A stretch of 64,000 nt of DNA from Bacillota bacterium (GCA_023424965.1 JAFADI010000259.1:1-64000); one strand, 5' to 3'; shown: positions 35,847-45,013, counted from the stretch's first letter. The notes: generated from the letters alone by a model not told the origin. A program made the numbers and translations.

Positions 35847-35936
35847 GCGAAAAATCTTTCTTAGCTTGGAAAAATCGCCATTAATCTGATAAAATGGTAC
35901 AGGTACAATAAATTTGTGCGGAAGGCGGCTTGAAAT

Positions 35937-36428
35937 ATGTTCAGACTCGGAATACTGGTTGCCAGCGACAAGGGCCATGCAGGTGAAAGAACCGATGAAA
36001 GCGGAAAAGTTATTATGGATACCTTTAATGGGCTGGGGTATGAAATCGTCGAATATGTCATCGTCCCCGACGAAAGAAAAGTCATCTCCGACACCCTGTG
36101 CAGGCTTTCAGACCAGCTGCAGGCCGACCTCATCCTCACTTCCGGGGGCACGGGCTTTTCCCCCAGGGATATAACTCCCGAGGCCACCCTCGACGTCATT
36201 GACAGGCAGGTGCCGGGAATCCCCGAGGCCATGCGGCAGAAAAGCCTTGAGATCACTCCCAGGGCCATGCTTTCCCGCGCAGCGGCGGGAATCAGGAACA
36301 AAACCCTCATCATCAACCTGCCCGGCAGTCCCAAAGCGGTAAGGGAGTGCCTGGACGTGATCCTTCCGGTACTCTCCCATGCCATCGAAATCATGAAGGG
36401 CCAGACCGGCGAGTGTGCAAGGAAATAG
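35937..36428 (+). CDS. Molybdopterin adenylyltransferase/MoaB-type protein (MogA-MoaB family)
   Basis: A 163-residue MoCF-fold protein that adenylates or binds molybdopterin before metal insertion. The conserved TSGGTGFSPRD (69-79) with PEAT following, and NLPGSPKAVRE near the end, are typical. MogA and MoaB cannot be told apart by eye, so no symbol is given. It is divergent from moaA across a palindromic promoter and converges on the lipoprotein gene, with only 15 bp between. Confidence 0.93.
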   Translation: MFRLGILVASDKGHAGERTDESGKVIMDTFNGLGYEIVEYVIVPDERKVISDTLCRLSDQLQADLILTSGGTGFSPRDITPEATLDVIDRQVPGIPEAMRQKSLEITPRAMLSRAAAGIRNKTLIINLPGSPKAVRECLDVILPVLSHAIEIMKGQTGECARK

Positions 36429-36443
36429 TTTTAAATCCGCCTG

Positions 36444-37811
36444 TCACTTCAGAAGCTTGAATAGGATCTTTTTGTCATTATTAAAGGAATATTCAACCCT
36501 GTATTCCTTTTGATTCTCTTCATCGTAGAAGGAAATAACGTTGTTTTTAATATCCTTAACGGCAAAATTGACTGTATGGTCCTGGAACATGTCATCCTTC
36601 TCAAAAATCCCTACAGCGTACATGACATTTATACTTGCCTCATCGGAAACCATATCACTCACCCTTTCGACATAGGGTGCAGAAGTCCATGCATTCATAT
36701 ATAGAATATACTCGTCCGTCAGCCACCAATACTCTCCTGCCGGCGCATGTACAGTAAAGTCAGGTCTGCTGTTGTCCAGGGTCTTTATGGTAAAGTAGTA
36801 AACCATGCTGTTGCCCCACAGAAATGTACTTTTCAGCCTGCCGCTGGGAGAAAGGACACCCTCCCTGTCAAATTCATCATTCCTTGACAGATATGAATTC
36901 ACAAACTGGATAGAAGTATCCACTACATAATCCGTATTTTCATACTGGATGGCATAGTTAAAATCCTTTGCTTCATACAGGGTACCTTCAAAATTATTAA
37001 ATACCGTAATGCTGCTTTCGTCAAATTGCCATACGGCAACACCACAGCTTGAATTTTCATACCACCCGCCTCCGTGGATATGACCGCCGCTGTCAAAAAA
37101 TGAGCCCAGCTCGGCGCTGTCGCTTACCGCCCCCTGCAAGTCGGAGTCCTTTAAACTTATCTGTTCAATGACAAGCTTTAATATATCCCGGTTGTATTTT
37201 CGGGGGCTTTTCCGGAAGTAGGCATACTCGACTTTTTCAGTCCCTTTAAACCCGAGATAGAATTCTTTGGTTTTGTAAAAGATAAAATCGTCTTTTACGA
37301 CGTTGGGCCGGCCTAAAACGCTTTTTACGTGATCAATTCCGGTTCCGAGCGTTATATCCTGAATGATATTCCCCTTAAACCGTTCATTGATTAAAAGACC
37401 ACCCTCTTCAGCGATACCGTCCCTGTAGTCTTGGTTTTTATACTGCCGCGGCTCTGCCAGCAGTTCCTTGATCCTCTGATTTACGGAGAATTTTGAAAAA
37501 TCCACCGGTGCAATGACCGACAGACCTGCTTCCTTCCGGCTTACTTCGCTTATTGTCACTCCCTGGCCCACTTTTAATCCCCCGGCCGGTGTTCCCTCCG
37601 GTTTGGTCCCTTCTGCCGGATCCGTTTTATCCGCCGATATATCTTTGGCTGTGTCCGCCTCCGCCACAAACACCGGCGGAGCTTCGACAGCCGGCTTCTC
37701 CTCCGATAATGAGGGAGGCGGGGTGACGTTTTTGTTATCCGCGGTATTCGCACAGGATACAAGAAATAGGAAGCTTAGAAAAAACAGAACAATCCATCCG
37801 GGTTTCCGCAT
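36444..37811 (-). CDS. Putative lipoprotein of unknown function
   Basis: 455 residues with lipobox LVSC (Cys20), a Pro/Glu/Ala/Thr-rich linker to about residue 85, and a mostly beta-rich extracellular part. It includes GLKVGQGVTISEVSRKEAG, then a segment with TLGTGIDHVKSVLGRPNVV, which looks like the short repeat used in SmpA/OmlA-like or Gly-hinge protein modules. I recognise no enzyme motif. GAGGGGG precedes the ATG. It stands alone between the mog-type gene (convergent) and the AraC regulator. Confidence 0.75.
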   Translation of the reverse strand: MRKPGWIVLFFLSFLFLVSCANTADNKNVTPPPSLSEEKPAVEAPPVFVAEADTAKDISADKTDPAEGTKPEGTPAGGLKVGQGVTISEVSRKEAGLSVIAPVDFSKFSVNQRIKELLAEPRQYKNQDYRDGIAEEGGLLINERFKGNIIQDITLGTGIDHVKSVLGRPNVVKDDFIFYKTKEFYLGFKGTEKVEYAYFRKSPRKYNRDILKLVIEQISLKDSDLQGAVSDSAELGSFFDSGGHIHGGGWYENSSCGVAVWQFDESSITVFNNFEGTLYEAKDFNYAIQYENTDYVVDTSIQFVNSYLSRNDEFDREGVLSPSGRLKSTFLWGNSMVYYFTIKTLDNSRPDFTVHAPAGEYWWLTDEYILYMNAWTSAPYVERVSDMVSDEASINVMYAVGIFEKDDMFQDHTVNFAVKDIKNNVISFYDEENQKEYRVEYSFNNDKKILFKLLK

Positions 37812-37949
37812 TTGTTACCCCCTCATAATTTGCAAGACCCACACATTTCCACCGTCGGTTCCGCTCCGGTGATCTTACCTGAAGCCGGTAACCGAATATG
37901 TGGCATACTCTTTTCCCATCGGGACGCCCTCCATCCTTACAAAGCACTT

Positions 37950-38726
37950 TCAGCTTAAATAAGACATATACTCAAACGCCGTTGTGCCATAGATGCTCTT
38001 AAAGTGCCGGTTCAAATGGGTTAAATCGACAAATCCGCATTCCGCCACCGCCAGGTACACATCCCTGCTCTTTTCGATCAGTTGCTTTGCACGCTCCACC
38101 TTGGAGTTCAAAAAAAATTTATAGGGTGAAATTCCCGTACCGGCTTTGAATTCCCTTATAAACTGAAACTTCGACATGTCAAATTCTTTGCAGATTTCAT
38201 CGAGCTTTAAGCTTTTTTCCAGATTGCAATAGATTATTTCCTTTGCTCTTTGGACCAGAACGTTGTTTTCCCTGCGGGTTGTACCGATTTCACTTCCGTC
38301 CAAACGGTCTGCAAGCTTCAACAGCAATTCGGTACACAGGGACTCATCCTGCCCGCAAAATATTGCATCCGTCAGGCTTAATATGCTTTGCTCAAGCTTG
38401 CTGCTGTAGACGATGGGGTCGGTGAACCGGACGGTATGTTTTTTGTCCAGCATCTCCAGCAGCAGCCCCGGGTTGATGTATATCATCACATAGTCAATGC
38501 CTGTCTTGTCCTGGGACCGGCCGTCATGGGGCTGCTCCGGATTAAAAAGCATAACGCCGTTCCGGTAGGAGGACTGCAGGCTGCCGTTCAGGTTGTACTG
38601 CTGAACACCGCGCAGAGTGACCCCCAGCGCATATTCCTCATGGCAGTGCTTTTTGTATTCAAAATCCGTGAAACTGGCAAACAATGCAGTTATTCCGGCA
38701 GATTTCCTGTAAATGAATTTCTCCAT
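37950..38726 (-). CDS. AraC-family transcriptional regulator with cupin-like sensor domain
   Basis: About 258 residues from the ATG at 38724-38726 (GGGG eight bases upstream). An in-frame GTG three codons before overlaps the end of the exporter gene. The N-terminal half is an AraC-type cupin (HCHEEYALGVTLRG, FNPEQPHDG). The C-terminal half holds the two helix-turn-helix units, with LDEICKEFDMSKFQFIREF and YLAVAECGFVDLTHLNRHFK. It follows the LysE-type exporter by 5 bp. Such pairs are common, with the regulator controlling its exporter. Confidence 0.92.
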   Translation of the reverse strand: MEKFIYRKSAGITALFASFTDFEYKKHCHEEYALGVTLRGVQQYNLNGSLQSSYRNGVMLFNPEQPHDGRSQDKTGIDYVMIYINPGLLLEMLDKKHTVRFTDPIVYSSKLEQSILSLTDAIFCGQDESLCTELLLKLADRLDGSEIGTTRRENNVLVQRAKEIIYCNLEKSLKLDEICKEFDMSKFQFIREFKAGTGISPYKFFLNSKVERAKQLIEKSRDVYLAVAECGFVDLTHLNRHFKSIYGTTAFEYMSYLS

Positions 38727-38731
38727 ATGAA

Positions 38732-39328
38732 TCACCCCGCCAAAAGTTCAACCAGCCCCGACAATATAATGGCCGCATAAACTAAAAATAGTCCCATCAT
38801 TATATTAACAACCTTATGGTATTTTTGCAAAAACTCTTTGAAAATGGTCCCGAAAAGCACCCAGGTGCCAAATGCCAGGAAGCCGACCGTGGATACGGCT
38901 GCAACCGCCAGTACCAGTATCCCCGGTGATGTATGGTAGGGCATTACAAAGCCCGGAATGACCGTCATGGTGAACATGATGACCTTGGGATTTATAAACT
39001 GCATAAGGAAGCCGGTCTTAAACGTGGCAATTTGCCTGGCATCGCCTTCGGATACATTTGGTTTATTTATCTGGTACGCCAGATAAAGCATATAAATGCT
39101 GCCGATGATTTGCATAACGAATAAAATTTTGGGGATCACTGCCATAAGCATACTGTTCAATACGACGGAAATAACGAGCAGCAAACCGAAGGCAGCCGTC
39201 GCTCCCCAGACATACCGCATTGCCTTTTTTATTCCGAAGTTATGGACTGCAGACAAGATCACAATATTGGTCGGGCCGGGCGAAAATGTGACGATCACGC
39301 AGTAAACCAAAAAAGATGCTATATTCAT
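38732..39328 (-). CDS. LysE/RhtB-family amino acid exporter
   Basis: 198 residues with about six membrane helices and the family's opening motif (TFSPGPTNIVILSAVHNFG), a match to the first-helix signature of LysE/RhtB translocators. FINPKVIMF in the middle is also typical. It exports amino acids or related small molecules. The substrate cannot be read from sequence. It forms a two-gene unit with the AraC regulator. Confidence 0.93.
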   Translation of the reverse strand: MNIASFLVYCVIVTFSPGPTNIVILSAVHNFGIKKAMRYVWGATAAFGLLLVISVVLNSMLMAVIPKILFVMQIIGSIYMLYLAYQINKPNVSEGDARQIATFKTGFLMQFINPKVIMFTMTVIPGFVMPYHTSPGILVLAVAAVSTVGFLAFGTWVLFGTIFKEFLQKYHKVVNIMMGLFLVYAAIILSGLVELLAG

Positions 39329-39404
39329 GACTCACGCTCCGAAAAGGTATTATCACGAATTATACCTCCGTATTTCAAACTGCGTATAGTACATTATTGC
39401 AAAA

Positions 39405-39438
39405 CCAGGGGGCTCCGGTATCAACCGGAGCCCCCTGG
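39405..39438 (-). terminator. Terminator of the sigma/anti-sigma operon
   Basis: Perfect 15-base G/C-rich arms (39405-39419 and 39424-39438) with a four-base loop, followed on the minus strand by TTTT. It lies 32 bp after the stop of the membrane protein gene. Confidence 0.88.
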
Positions 39439-39469
39439 CGGCATTTCAATACTTCAGGATTTTGTTATG

Positions 39470-40462
39470 CTACTCAACCTTTTTAAGAACTAAGGTGCTC
39501 GGGGCCACGCCTCTATACAAATAATCCCCGTTCTTCCATTCAAAAAACAAGTAAGTTGCTCCGTCCATCTCTTTTATTTCACACTTGCAGGCCAGCTTTG
39601 TTTCCTTAAATAAGACCATTCCTTTTGTCCATACCGGTGCAAAACGTTTTGATGCTTCCGGCTCAGCTGTAGTGACCTCCATTGCTCCATTGTCTTTGAA
39701 ATCAAAACCAAGGATGTCCAATCCCCATTGCCAGCTTTTTTCCGCAGGGTTGAAATCAGTGATGCTGTCTACCAGATCCACACTTTCCCATTTCCCTTTC
39801 ATCTGAGGGTCATCTGCAAAGGGATAGTCCACCTTGTCTTCCGCCACGGCCCTGACCTGATAGTTTGCGTAGTCGTCGCTGTTGACCTTCTTTAAAACAT
39901 AATAAAAGGGCTTTAGGTTTCTGAATACGTAATCTCCGCTCTTCCACTCGAAAAACATATAGGTGGTTCCGGCGATGTCTTTAATTGTATACTTGCTGGC
40001 AGTGTTTTCATGCTTGTTCAGTATAATATCCTTGGTCCAGCTGAACGTGGTGCGGGCCAGGATTTCATTTCCAAGCCCGGCCAGCATTTTGCCGTCTTTG
40101 ATGAATACCAGGGACTTGAGGTACAAGTCTTCCTTCCAGTATTTCTTGTCCGGTTTAAAATTCTCAATTTTTTCAACAAAATCAACCGATGCCCATTTGC
40201 CTGTCAATCTGGAATCATCCGCAAAAGGATAATCTGTCCTGTCGATGTTCTGCATGGCCGTATAGCCGGCAAACCCGACGGAGAACAGGGCTAAACAGCA
40301 TATAACGGCGATCATGGGTATGACGAGGGTCCTTCTGATTCCCACCGGCTTTCCATCACTTCTAATTGCTTTATTCCAGGTTGCTTCAAACCTTATTGAT
40401 GTTGCCTGGCCGTCTAAAACACAGTCCACAACTTTTTTGACATTGTTGTCAGAGTGGTTCAT
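39470..40462 (-). CDS. Putative anti-sigma membrane protein with a tandem extracellular repeat
   Basis: About 330 residues from the ATG at 40460-40462 (GGAGGAG upstream), overlapping the sigma factor gene by 14 bp. A cytoplasmic N-terminus of about 50 residues is followed by one membrane helix (LVIPMIAVICCLALFSVGFA) and two similar extracellular modules of about 115-120 residues. Each begins with DYPFADD, then GKW-SVD, and has FFEWK-GDY near its end. The same module, from memory, occurs in proteins near BlaR1/M56 peptidases of Bacillota. It probably binds and inhibits the ECF sigma factor until a surface signal arrives. Confidence 0.8.
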   Translation of the reverse strand: MNHSDNNVKKVVDCVLDGQATSIRFEATWNKAIRSDGKPVGIRRTLVIPMIAVICCLALFSVGFAGYTAMQNIDRTDYPFADDSRLTGKWASVDFVEKIENFKPDKKYWKEDLYLKSLVFIKDGKMLAGLGNEILARTTFSWTKDIILNKHENTASKYTIKDIAGTTYMFFEWKSGDYVFRNLKPFYYVLKKVNSDDYANYQVRAVAEDKVDYPFADDPQMKGKWESVDLVDSITDFNPAEKSWQWGLDILGFDFKDNGAMEVTTAEPEASKRFAPVWTKGMVLFKETKLACKCEIKEMDGATYLFFEWKNGDYLYRGVAPSTLVLKKVE

Positions 40463-40994
40463 ATACGTCTCCTCCCGTACCAATAAATTTAAAATCATTT
40501 TGAGGAAATCGCTTTCTAAGCACATTCAGAGCCCCGTTCAGTCTTGATTTGCATGTGCCCAGAGGAATTCCCAGCATATCGGATATTTCTTTCAGCTTCA
40601 TCCCGGAATAGAAATGCAGAAGGATGATTTCCTTGTTTTTAAGACTTAGGTTACTGATTTCCTTCCACAGTTCCTTTTCTTCTTCATTTTTCAAAACACT
40701 GCCTTCGATTGAGCTGCCGCAGCTTTTTTCAGGCAATTGGTCAACAAACCTCAGCCATTTTTGCTTCCGCAGGGTATTGCGGGTGATGTTCAGAGCAATC
40801 TTGTACATCCATGGCTTCAAGTCTCTTGACGGGTCATAGGTGTGATATTTCCGGAAAACCTGAATGAAGGTTTCCTGGGTGATATCATCCGCCAGCGCTT
40901 TTGAATTGGTGAGAAACAAAGCCGCTTTATAGACAAAATCTGAATATTCGTTAAAAATAGCTTCCGCTTTTTCTTTCGATAGGCCTATCTCCAA
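40449..40994 (-). CDS. ECF-type RNA polymerase sigma factor
   Basis: 181 residues. Region 2 includes ALADDITQETFIQVFRKYHT and region 4 includes LKEISDMLGIPLGTCKSRLN, the standard ECF layout with no other domain. It starts with TTG after AGGAGG at 7 bases. The downstream gene overlaps it and encodes a one-helix membrane protein, the classic sigma/anti-sigma order. A candidate self-recognised promoter lies upstream. Confidence 0.95.
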   Translation of the reverse strand: MEIGLSKEKAEAIFNEYSDFVYKAALFLTNSKALADDITQETFIQVFRKYHTYDPSRDLKPWMYKIALNITRNTLRKQKWLRFVDQLPEKSCGSSIEGSVLKNEEEKELWKEISNLSLKNKEIILLHFYSGMKLKEISDMLGIPLGTCKSRLNGALNVLRKRFPQNDFKFIGTGGDVYEPL

Positions 40995-41028
40995 TCCCAG
41001 TCCTCCTTTCTGCCGGTATTTGCTTTAA

Positions 41029-41054
41029 ATACACATCAAAGCACCAAAAGGTTC
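41029..41054 (-). promoter_or_regulatory. Candidate ECF-type promoter of the sigma factor gene
   Basis: Minus-strand GAACC (41050-41054), 17 bases, then GTAT (41029-41032). The GAAC -35 is typical of ECF sigma targets and would give autoregulation. The match is short and could be chance. Confidence 0.3.
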
Positions 41055-41071
41055 GGTCGGAATATAAGTTC

Positions 41072-42226
41072 TTACAAATTTTTTTTACATTCCGGCAGGC
41101 AGCAAATAATTAATCCGGCAAGGCAAAATACCGAACCTGCCGCCATTGCATACTTTATATCCATATCGGCCATTTTGCCGAAAACCAGGTTTGTACCGGC
41201 AGCAATCATATTCATAACGATTGAATAAACCGACAGCATGGTAGTGCGCTCAGAGACCGTTACCTGACGGTTTTGAACCACCATGCCCAGGGGAACAAAA
41301 ATCGATGCCGACATCCGCAAAAGCACGATGCTCATCACCGATAAAACCGGATTTGATACTATTGCCATCACACTGCACGCCAGACATGCCGTACAGAACA
41401 ACAACTTCATTGTGACAGACTCTCCCAGCCGTTCGGTAAGCCTGTAGCAGTAAGCCGAAATCAAACCCGATACTGTAACCAGGATATAAATGTATCCCAT
41501 GTACTCGGGTAAAATCCCTGATCTCAGGTACTGAAGCTGGTTTAAGAAAACGGTAATGGTCTGGTTGGTTTCAGCAAGCAATGCCGCAGCAATTAGAAAT
41601 AAGATAAACCCTTTGTTCTTCCCAAGGGCTGAAGCAGCCATCTTCAGCTGCTTATTGAATTGATTGTTTTCAGATGCCTTTGGCTTAACATCCGTAAGAC
41701 AGAGAGAAAGCGCCATTGCCATACAGTACGAAATCACTGTAAGAAAAGCGGCTAACCTGTAGTTATTCTTTACACTCAGCGAGAATACCGTTGAAGCACA
41801 GATCAGTCCGGCGGTACTCATGGCATTGTATATTCCAAATACTCTCTTGCTTTCTTTTTCTCCTGCAGATAAATACAGATAGGCCGAGTCACAGCCTGAA
41901 ATCCCGGACAGGACCACGGATAAAATGAGCCTTTCCGCAAGAAAGCAGACAAAATTATCCGCTTGCCAGAATACTACTTTGGAAATAAAGTAAAGCGTGT
42001 TGCATAGTATAATCGTCTTTTTATAGCCTATTTTATCGGATATATAGCCCCAGGGTACTTCAAGGGCAATCATTACAATCAGCGATATGCTTTCAATCAA
42101 CGTTATTTCAAATACGGACAATCCCCTCGCCTGACGGTAGAGTGTGGCTATGGGGCCGTAGAATACCATTCCCTGGAGTAAGGCAATCCCGTAAAACAGG
42201 TAAATATTCTTTTTTTTAGTATCCAA
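41072..42226 (-). CDS. Major facilitator superfamily transporter
   Basis: 384 residues with about 12 membrane helices. The MFS loop 2-3 motif appears as GYISDKIGYKKTI, and the opening LYRQARGLSVFEITLIES is typical of drug or sugar-like efflux members. The start is TTG with GGAGG eight bases upstream. It precedes the sigma factor gene by 77 bp and has an extended -10 promoter of its own. The substrate is unknown. Confidence 0.9.
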   Translation of the reverse strand: MDTKKKNIYLFYGIALLQGMVFYGPIATLYRQARGLSVFEITLIESISLIVMIALEVPWGYISDKIGYKKTIILCNTLYFISKVVFWQADNFVCFLAERLILSVVLSGISGCDSAYLYLSAGEKESKRVFGIYNAMSTAGLICASTVFSLSVKNNYRLAAFLTVISYCMAMALSLCLTDVKPKASENNQFNKQLKMAASALGKNKGFILFLIAAALLAETNQTITVFLNQLQYLRSGILPEYMGYIYILVTVSGLISAYCYRLTERLGESVTMKLLFCTACLACSVMAIVSNPVLSVMSIVLLRMSASIFVPLGMVVQNRQVTVSERTTMLSVYSIVMNMIAAGTNLVFGKMADMDIKYAMAAGSVFCLAGLIICCLPECKKNL

Positions 42227-42357
42227 TTTAAAGTCCTCCGAATAATTTTTTACACAACAAAAAAACTACCTTTTGCAGGTTAAAAAATTATGGATTTTTA
42301 AGTTGGATTACTCATAAATATTACTCCTCTTGAGTGGTCGCACCAGCGATTTCTTAT

Positions 42358-42366
42358 ATTATACCA
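42358..42366 (-). promoter_or_regulatory. Extended -10 promoter upstream of the MFS gene
   Basis: The minus strand reads TGGTATAAT (TATAAT at 42358-42363), 132 bases before the MFS start. A small hairpin with seven T residues lies between this box and the start (about 42263-42285), so some transcripts may stop early. Confidence 0.4.
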
Positions 42367-42408
42367 GAATGTTCACACCGCTGAAACCACCAATATACCT
42401 ATTGGGAC

Positions 42409-43710
42409 TTACTTTAAATTCTGCAGATAGAATTGGAGGATATCTTCTTCCATTTCCGGCGTAATGGTGTGGCCTACTCCGGGATAGGTGACAAACCTGG
42501 CGTTGCAGCCGGCAGCTTTATATATTTTTTCCGCAAGGGGCCACCGTTCAACGGGACTCTGTCCAAAAACTTCAAAGATGAGGCTTGCATCCTCTTTGTC
42601 ATAGCTGTCTTCATAGGGCACCGAGTCATTTTTGTCTTCACCGCCGATAAACAGGTAGAAAGGTATTTGTCTGAACAAGCCGATGTTTGCGCCCTCCCCT
42701 GCAAGTTCATTGACATCCGCCGTACCGATGGGGTAGCTGAGTCTTTTCCCTTCAAAGCTGTCCATGGGCGCTATGGGCCAGCCACCGGGAGAGCCGATCG
42801 CCGCGGCTTTTACCTTGTCCGGATGAAGGAGGGCAAAACGGTTGGAAAACATGCCTGAGGCTGAGAACCCAAAGAGCAGAACCTTTTCCTCCAGGCTTAC
42901 ATTTCTTTCCTGCAGTCTTTTTCTTGCGTCCTTGATCATTTCAAGCAACTGGACATCCAATCTTTTGATGTCTTCATCGCCGGTGGTCAATGAATCCCGG
43001 TCCAGCGCATGGGTGTATATATTCTCTTCCTTCTCCCATCGCGGGAACACCGGCACCAGTACCGGGCAGCCCAATTTATCCCCGTATCTTGCACTCCCCT
43101 GAACGATAGACTTTGCCCGTTCCTCATGATACACCATATTATCGCTCACAAAGCCTGAATTGTTTGGAACAACGAGCATCGCCGGACCGGTTGTCTTTTG
43201 GGGAGTATATAGATAATAGGGCCACTTGAAATGATCTTCGGGGCCGGGAGTAATTTTTTCATAGTTCTTATCCAGAGAAACAAGGGGAATCAAACTGGCA
43301 GAACTGTCCCCGGTTTTGGTAACACTGAAGACAGCGGCAGCAGGAAATGCATTGCTGAATTCCAGAAATGCGGTATACTCTCCCTTTGGGAAATGCTCAT
43401 TCCTGTTCAAAGCAATTTCCTTGCCCTGTTCGGAAAAAACCGTTTTCCCTTGGGCATCAACCACACTCAGCTTGATTGCTCCGGCAGCAATTTTGGCGCC
43501 TAATTTCAATTGCACTTCGCCATCATCCGTGAGCAGAAACGCGGTTTTATCCGTTCCATTTTTAAAAGGCATAAAATAGGAGAGTGTATGGCTGCCGCTA
43601 TACTCTGCCAGGCTATTTTCAAAGCTACGTTTCGCGGAATGAAAAAAAACAGTTAGTACAGCAACAATGCAAATAGCAGTACATAGAATTGTTAGAAGAA
43701 ACCTCTTCAT
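42409..43710 (-). CDS. Membrane-anchored or secreted alpha/beta hydrolase
   Basis: 433 residues with an N-terminal hydrophobic segment (3-23), a beta-sandwich-like region (about 45-150) and an alpha/beta hydrolase domain. The nucleophile elbow is LLFGFSASGMFSN, probably Ser283. An Asp/Glu-rich acid region follows FLFIGGEDKND, and the His is in YPGVGHT near residue 418. The Gly after the nucleophile position is Ser (GFSAS). Substrates of this esterase-like family are varied. It has only a weak ribosome site and starts 6 bp after the previous gene, suggesting coupled translation. Confidence 0.8.
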   Translation of the reverse strand: MKRFLLTILCTAICIVAVLTVFFHSAKRSFENSLAEYSGSHTLSYFMPFKNGTDKTAFLLTDDGEVQLKLGAKIAAGAIKLSVVDAQGKTVFSEQGKEIALNRNEHFPKGEYTAFLEFSNAFPAAAVFSVTKTGDSSASLIPLVSLDKNYEKITPGPEDHFKWPYYLYTPQKTTGPAMLVVPNNSGFVSDNMVYHEERAKSIVQGSARYGDKLGCPVLVPVFPRWEKEENIYTHALDRDSLTTGDEDIKRLDVQLLEMIKDARKRLQERNVSLEEKVLLFGFSASGMFSNRFALLHPDKVKAAAIGSPGGWPIAPMDSFEGKRLSYPIGTADVNELAGEGANIGLFRQIPFYLFIGGEDKNDSVPYEDSYDKEDASLIFEVFGQSPVERWPLAEKIYKAAGCNARFVTYPGVGHTITPEMEEDILQFYLQNLK

Positions 43711-43716
43711 TTCTAT

Positions 43717-44313
43717 TTACCCGATTTCATATAATTTTTTAATCCACCATGCTTTATCCAATGTAATTATTGGGTTTAACGGAGCAATCACAAATTGATC
43801 GTTGATATCCATCACTTCGTTTATCCCTGTATATACCAAATCGATGTTCAATGAAAAGGGCTTCACTTCTCTTCCTAATTTTCTTTCCACTTCGTTTACA
43901 TATTCGCCGATTTTGCCGCTGCCCAGTTGCTCTACAAAGTTTGTTGCATTTCTGCCTCCAGCCATCATACTCCACCACTCGTAGAATTTGGGCCAGGAAT
44001 TTCTGCAGCACTCTTTCAATACGGGGCACCCGACACTTGAAAACTCCGGAGGCATATATTCTTCATAGGCTGTATTTGGCCTTCCACCTTTAATTTTTTC
44101 GGCTTTTATTCTGACGATTTCTTCAAACCATTTCTCCCATTGCTCACTGTCAGCTTCCGTATTTAAGAACTTGGGTGGCCACAAAATTTCTTTGCCCGCA
44201 TATTTTTTTTCGTCGATTAACCCGTAGCTGCACCCAATATACACGATGAAGTTTAAAATGTCATCCGATGAAACACAGACGCTCCATGAATGCCGGTCTC
44301 TTGAATTCATCAT
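43717..44313 (-). CDS. Protein of unknown function
   Basis: 198 residues, no signal peptide or membrane segment, with many Trp and Tyr and several Cys (Cys95, Cys101 and Cys102 in GCPVLKECC). I do not recognise it. A good AGGAG site precedes the ATG-ATG start, and codon use looks like that of its neighbours. It lies 10 bp after the first racemase-like gene and 6 bp before the hydrolase gene, so it is probably co-transcribed with both. Confidence 0.7.
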   Translation of the reverse strand: MMNSRDRHSWSVCVSSDDILNFIVYIGCSYGLIDEKKYAGKEILWPPKFLNTEADSEQWEKWFEEIVRIKAEKIKGGRPNTAYEEYMPPEFSSVGCPVLKECCRNSWPKFYEWWSMMAGGRNATNFVEQLGSGKIGEYVNEVERKLGREVKPFSLNIDLVYTGINEVMDINDQFVIAPLNPIITLDKAWWIKKLYEIG

Positions 44314-44323
44314 AATTTAACTC

Positions 44324-45013
44324 CTACTCATTGTCCAAAGCGTATTCCAATGCTGCTCCGGCATGCAGGCTCAGGGTGTCCAGGACGTGAATCGGACACA
44401 CCTCCTGGTTTATCAGCAGTGGCAATTCCGTGCAGCCGAGGATCACTCCTTCCACAGCATAACTCCGGATGATATCCAGCATCCGGTTCCTTGTCCCATC
44501 GGTTATTTTATTGATCACCAGTTCTTCGAAGATCATGGCATTTATTTCATCCTGGTGCTTTTCCTCCGGGGTGATTACCTCGATGCCGTACCGCTTTAAA
44601 ACCTCCGGGTAAAAGCTTGATTGCATGGTATATTTGATGCCTGTGAGCAAAAGCTTCTTCAGCTTCCTTCTTTCCGCCTCTTTTGCCGTCGTCTCAACAA
44701 TACTGAGCATGGGGATGTTGGCTTTGCCGTTGACTTCTTCGAATACGGAGTGCGGGGAGTTGGCCGCCATAATGACAAAGTCTGCTCCGGCTCTCTCCAG
44801 GGAATGGATCCCCTTCAAAATATAATTGATGTATTCCTCTGTTCTATGTTCATTTTCCAGGTCGGTAAAATATTGAAAGTCCAGGCTGTTAATAATTATT
44901 TCCGGGTAGTAGTAGTCCTTTTTCCGTTCATAATACAGATCGGTAATTTTACGGTAGTATTGTATCGTTGAAGCCAAACTGATCCCACCAAGGATCCCTA
45001 TTGTCTTTTTCAT
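44324..45013 (-). CDS. Aspartate/glutamate racemase-family protein lacking the first catalytic Cys
   Basis: 229 residues of the Asp/Glu/hydantoin racemase fold, starting MKKTIGILGGISLAST. Active racemases of this family use two Cys as opposing bases. Here the second is present (Cys194 in LGCTELPLL), but the first position reads MAANSPH with Ala83 in place of Cys. It may therefore be a one-base enzyme, an isomerase or lyase-like member, or inactive. It is 40% or so alike by eye to the intact paralogue at 45081-45773. GGGGG precedes the ATG. Confidence 0.88.
   Translation of the reverse strand: MKKTIGILGGISLASTIQYYRKITDLYYERKKDYYYPEIIINSLDFQYFTDLENEHRTEEYINYILKGIHSLERAGADFVIMAANSPHSVFEEVNGKANIPMLSIVETTAKEAERRKLKKLLLTGIKYTMQSSFYPEVLKRYGIEVITPEEKHQDEINAMIFEELVINKITDGTRNRMLDIIRSYAVEGVILGCTELPLLINQEVCPIHVLDTLSLHAGAALEYALDNE

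Noticed and set aside
35809..35936. Possible molybdenum cofactor riboswitch before the mog-type gene
   Set aside because: Only a simple bulged hairpin is present. The multi-stem layout and conserved loops of the known Moco RNA are not visible.
42263..42285. Terminator after the hydrolase gene
   Set aside because: The hairpin has only about four pairs and lies 120 bases beyond the stop. The T run alone is not enough.
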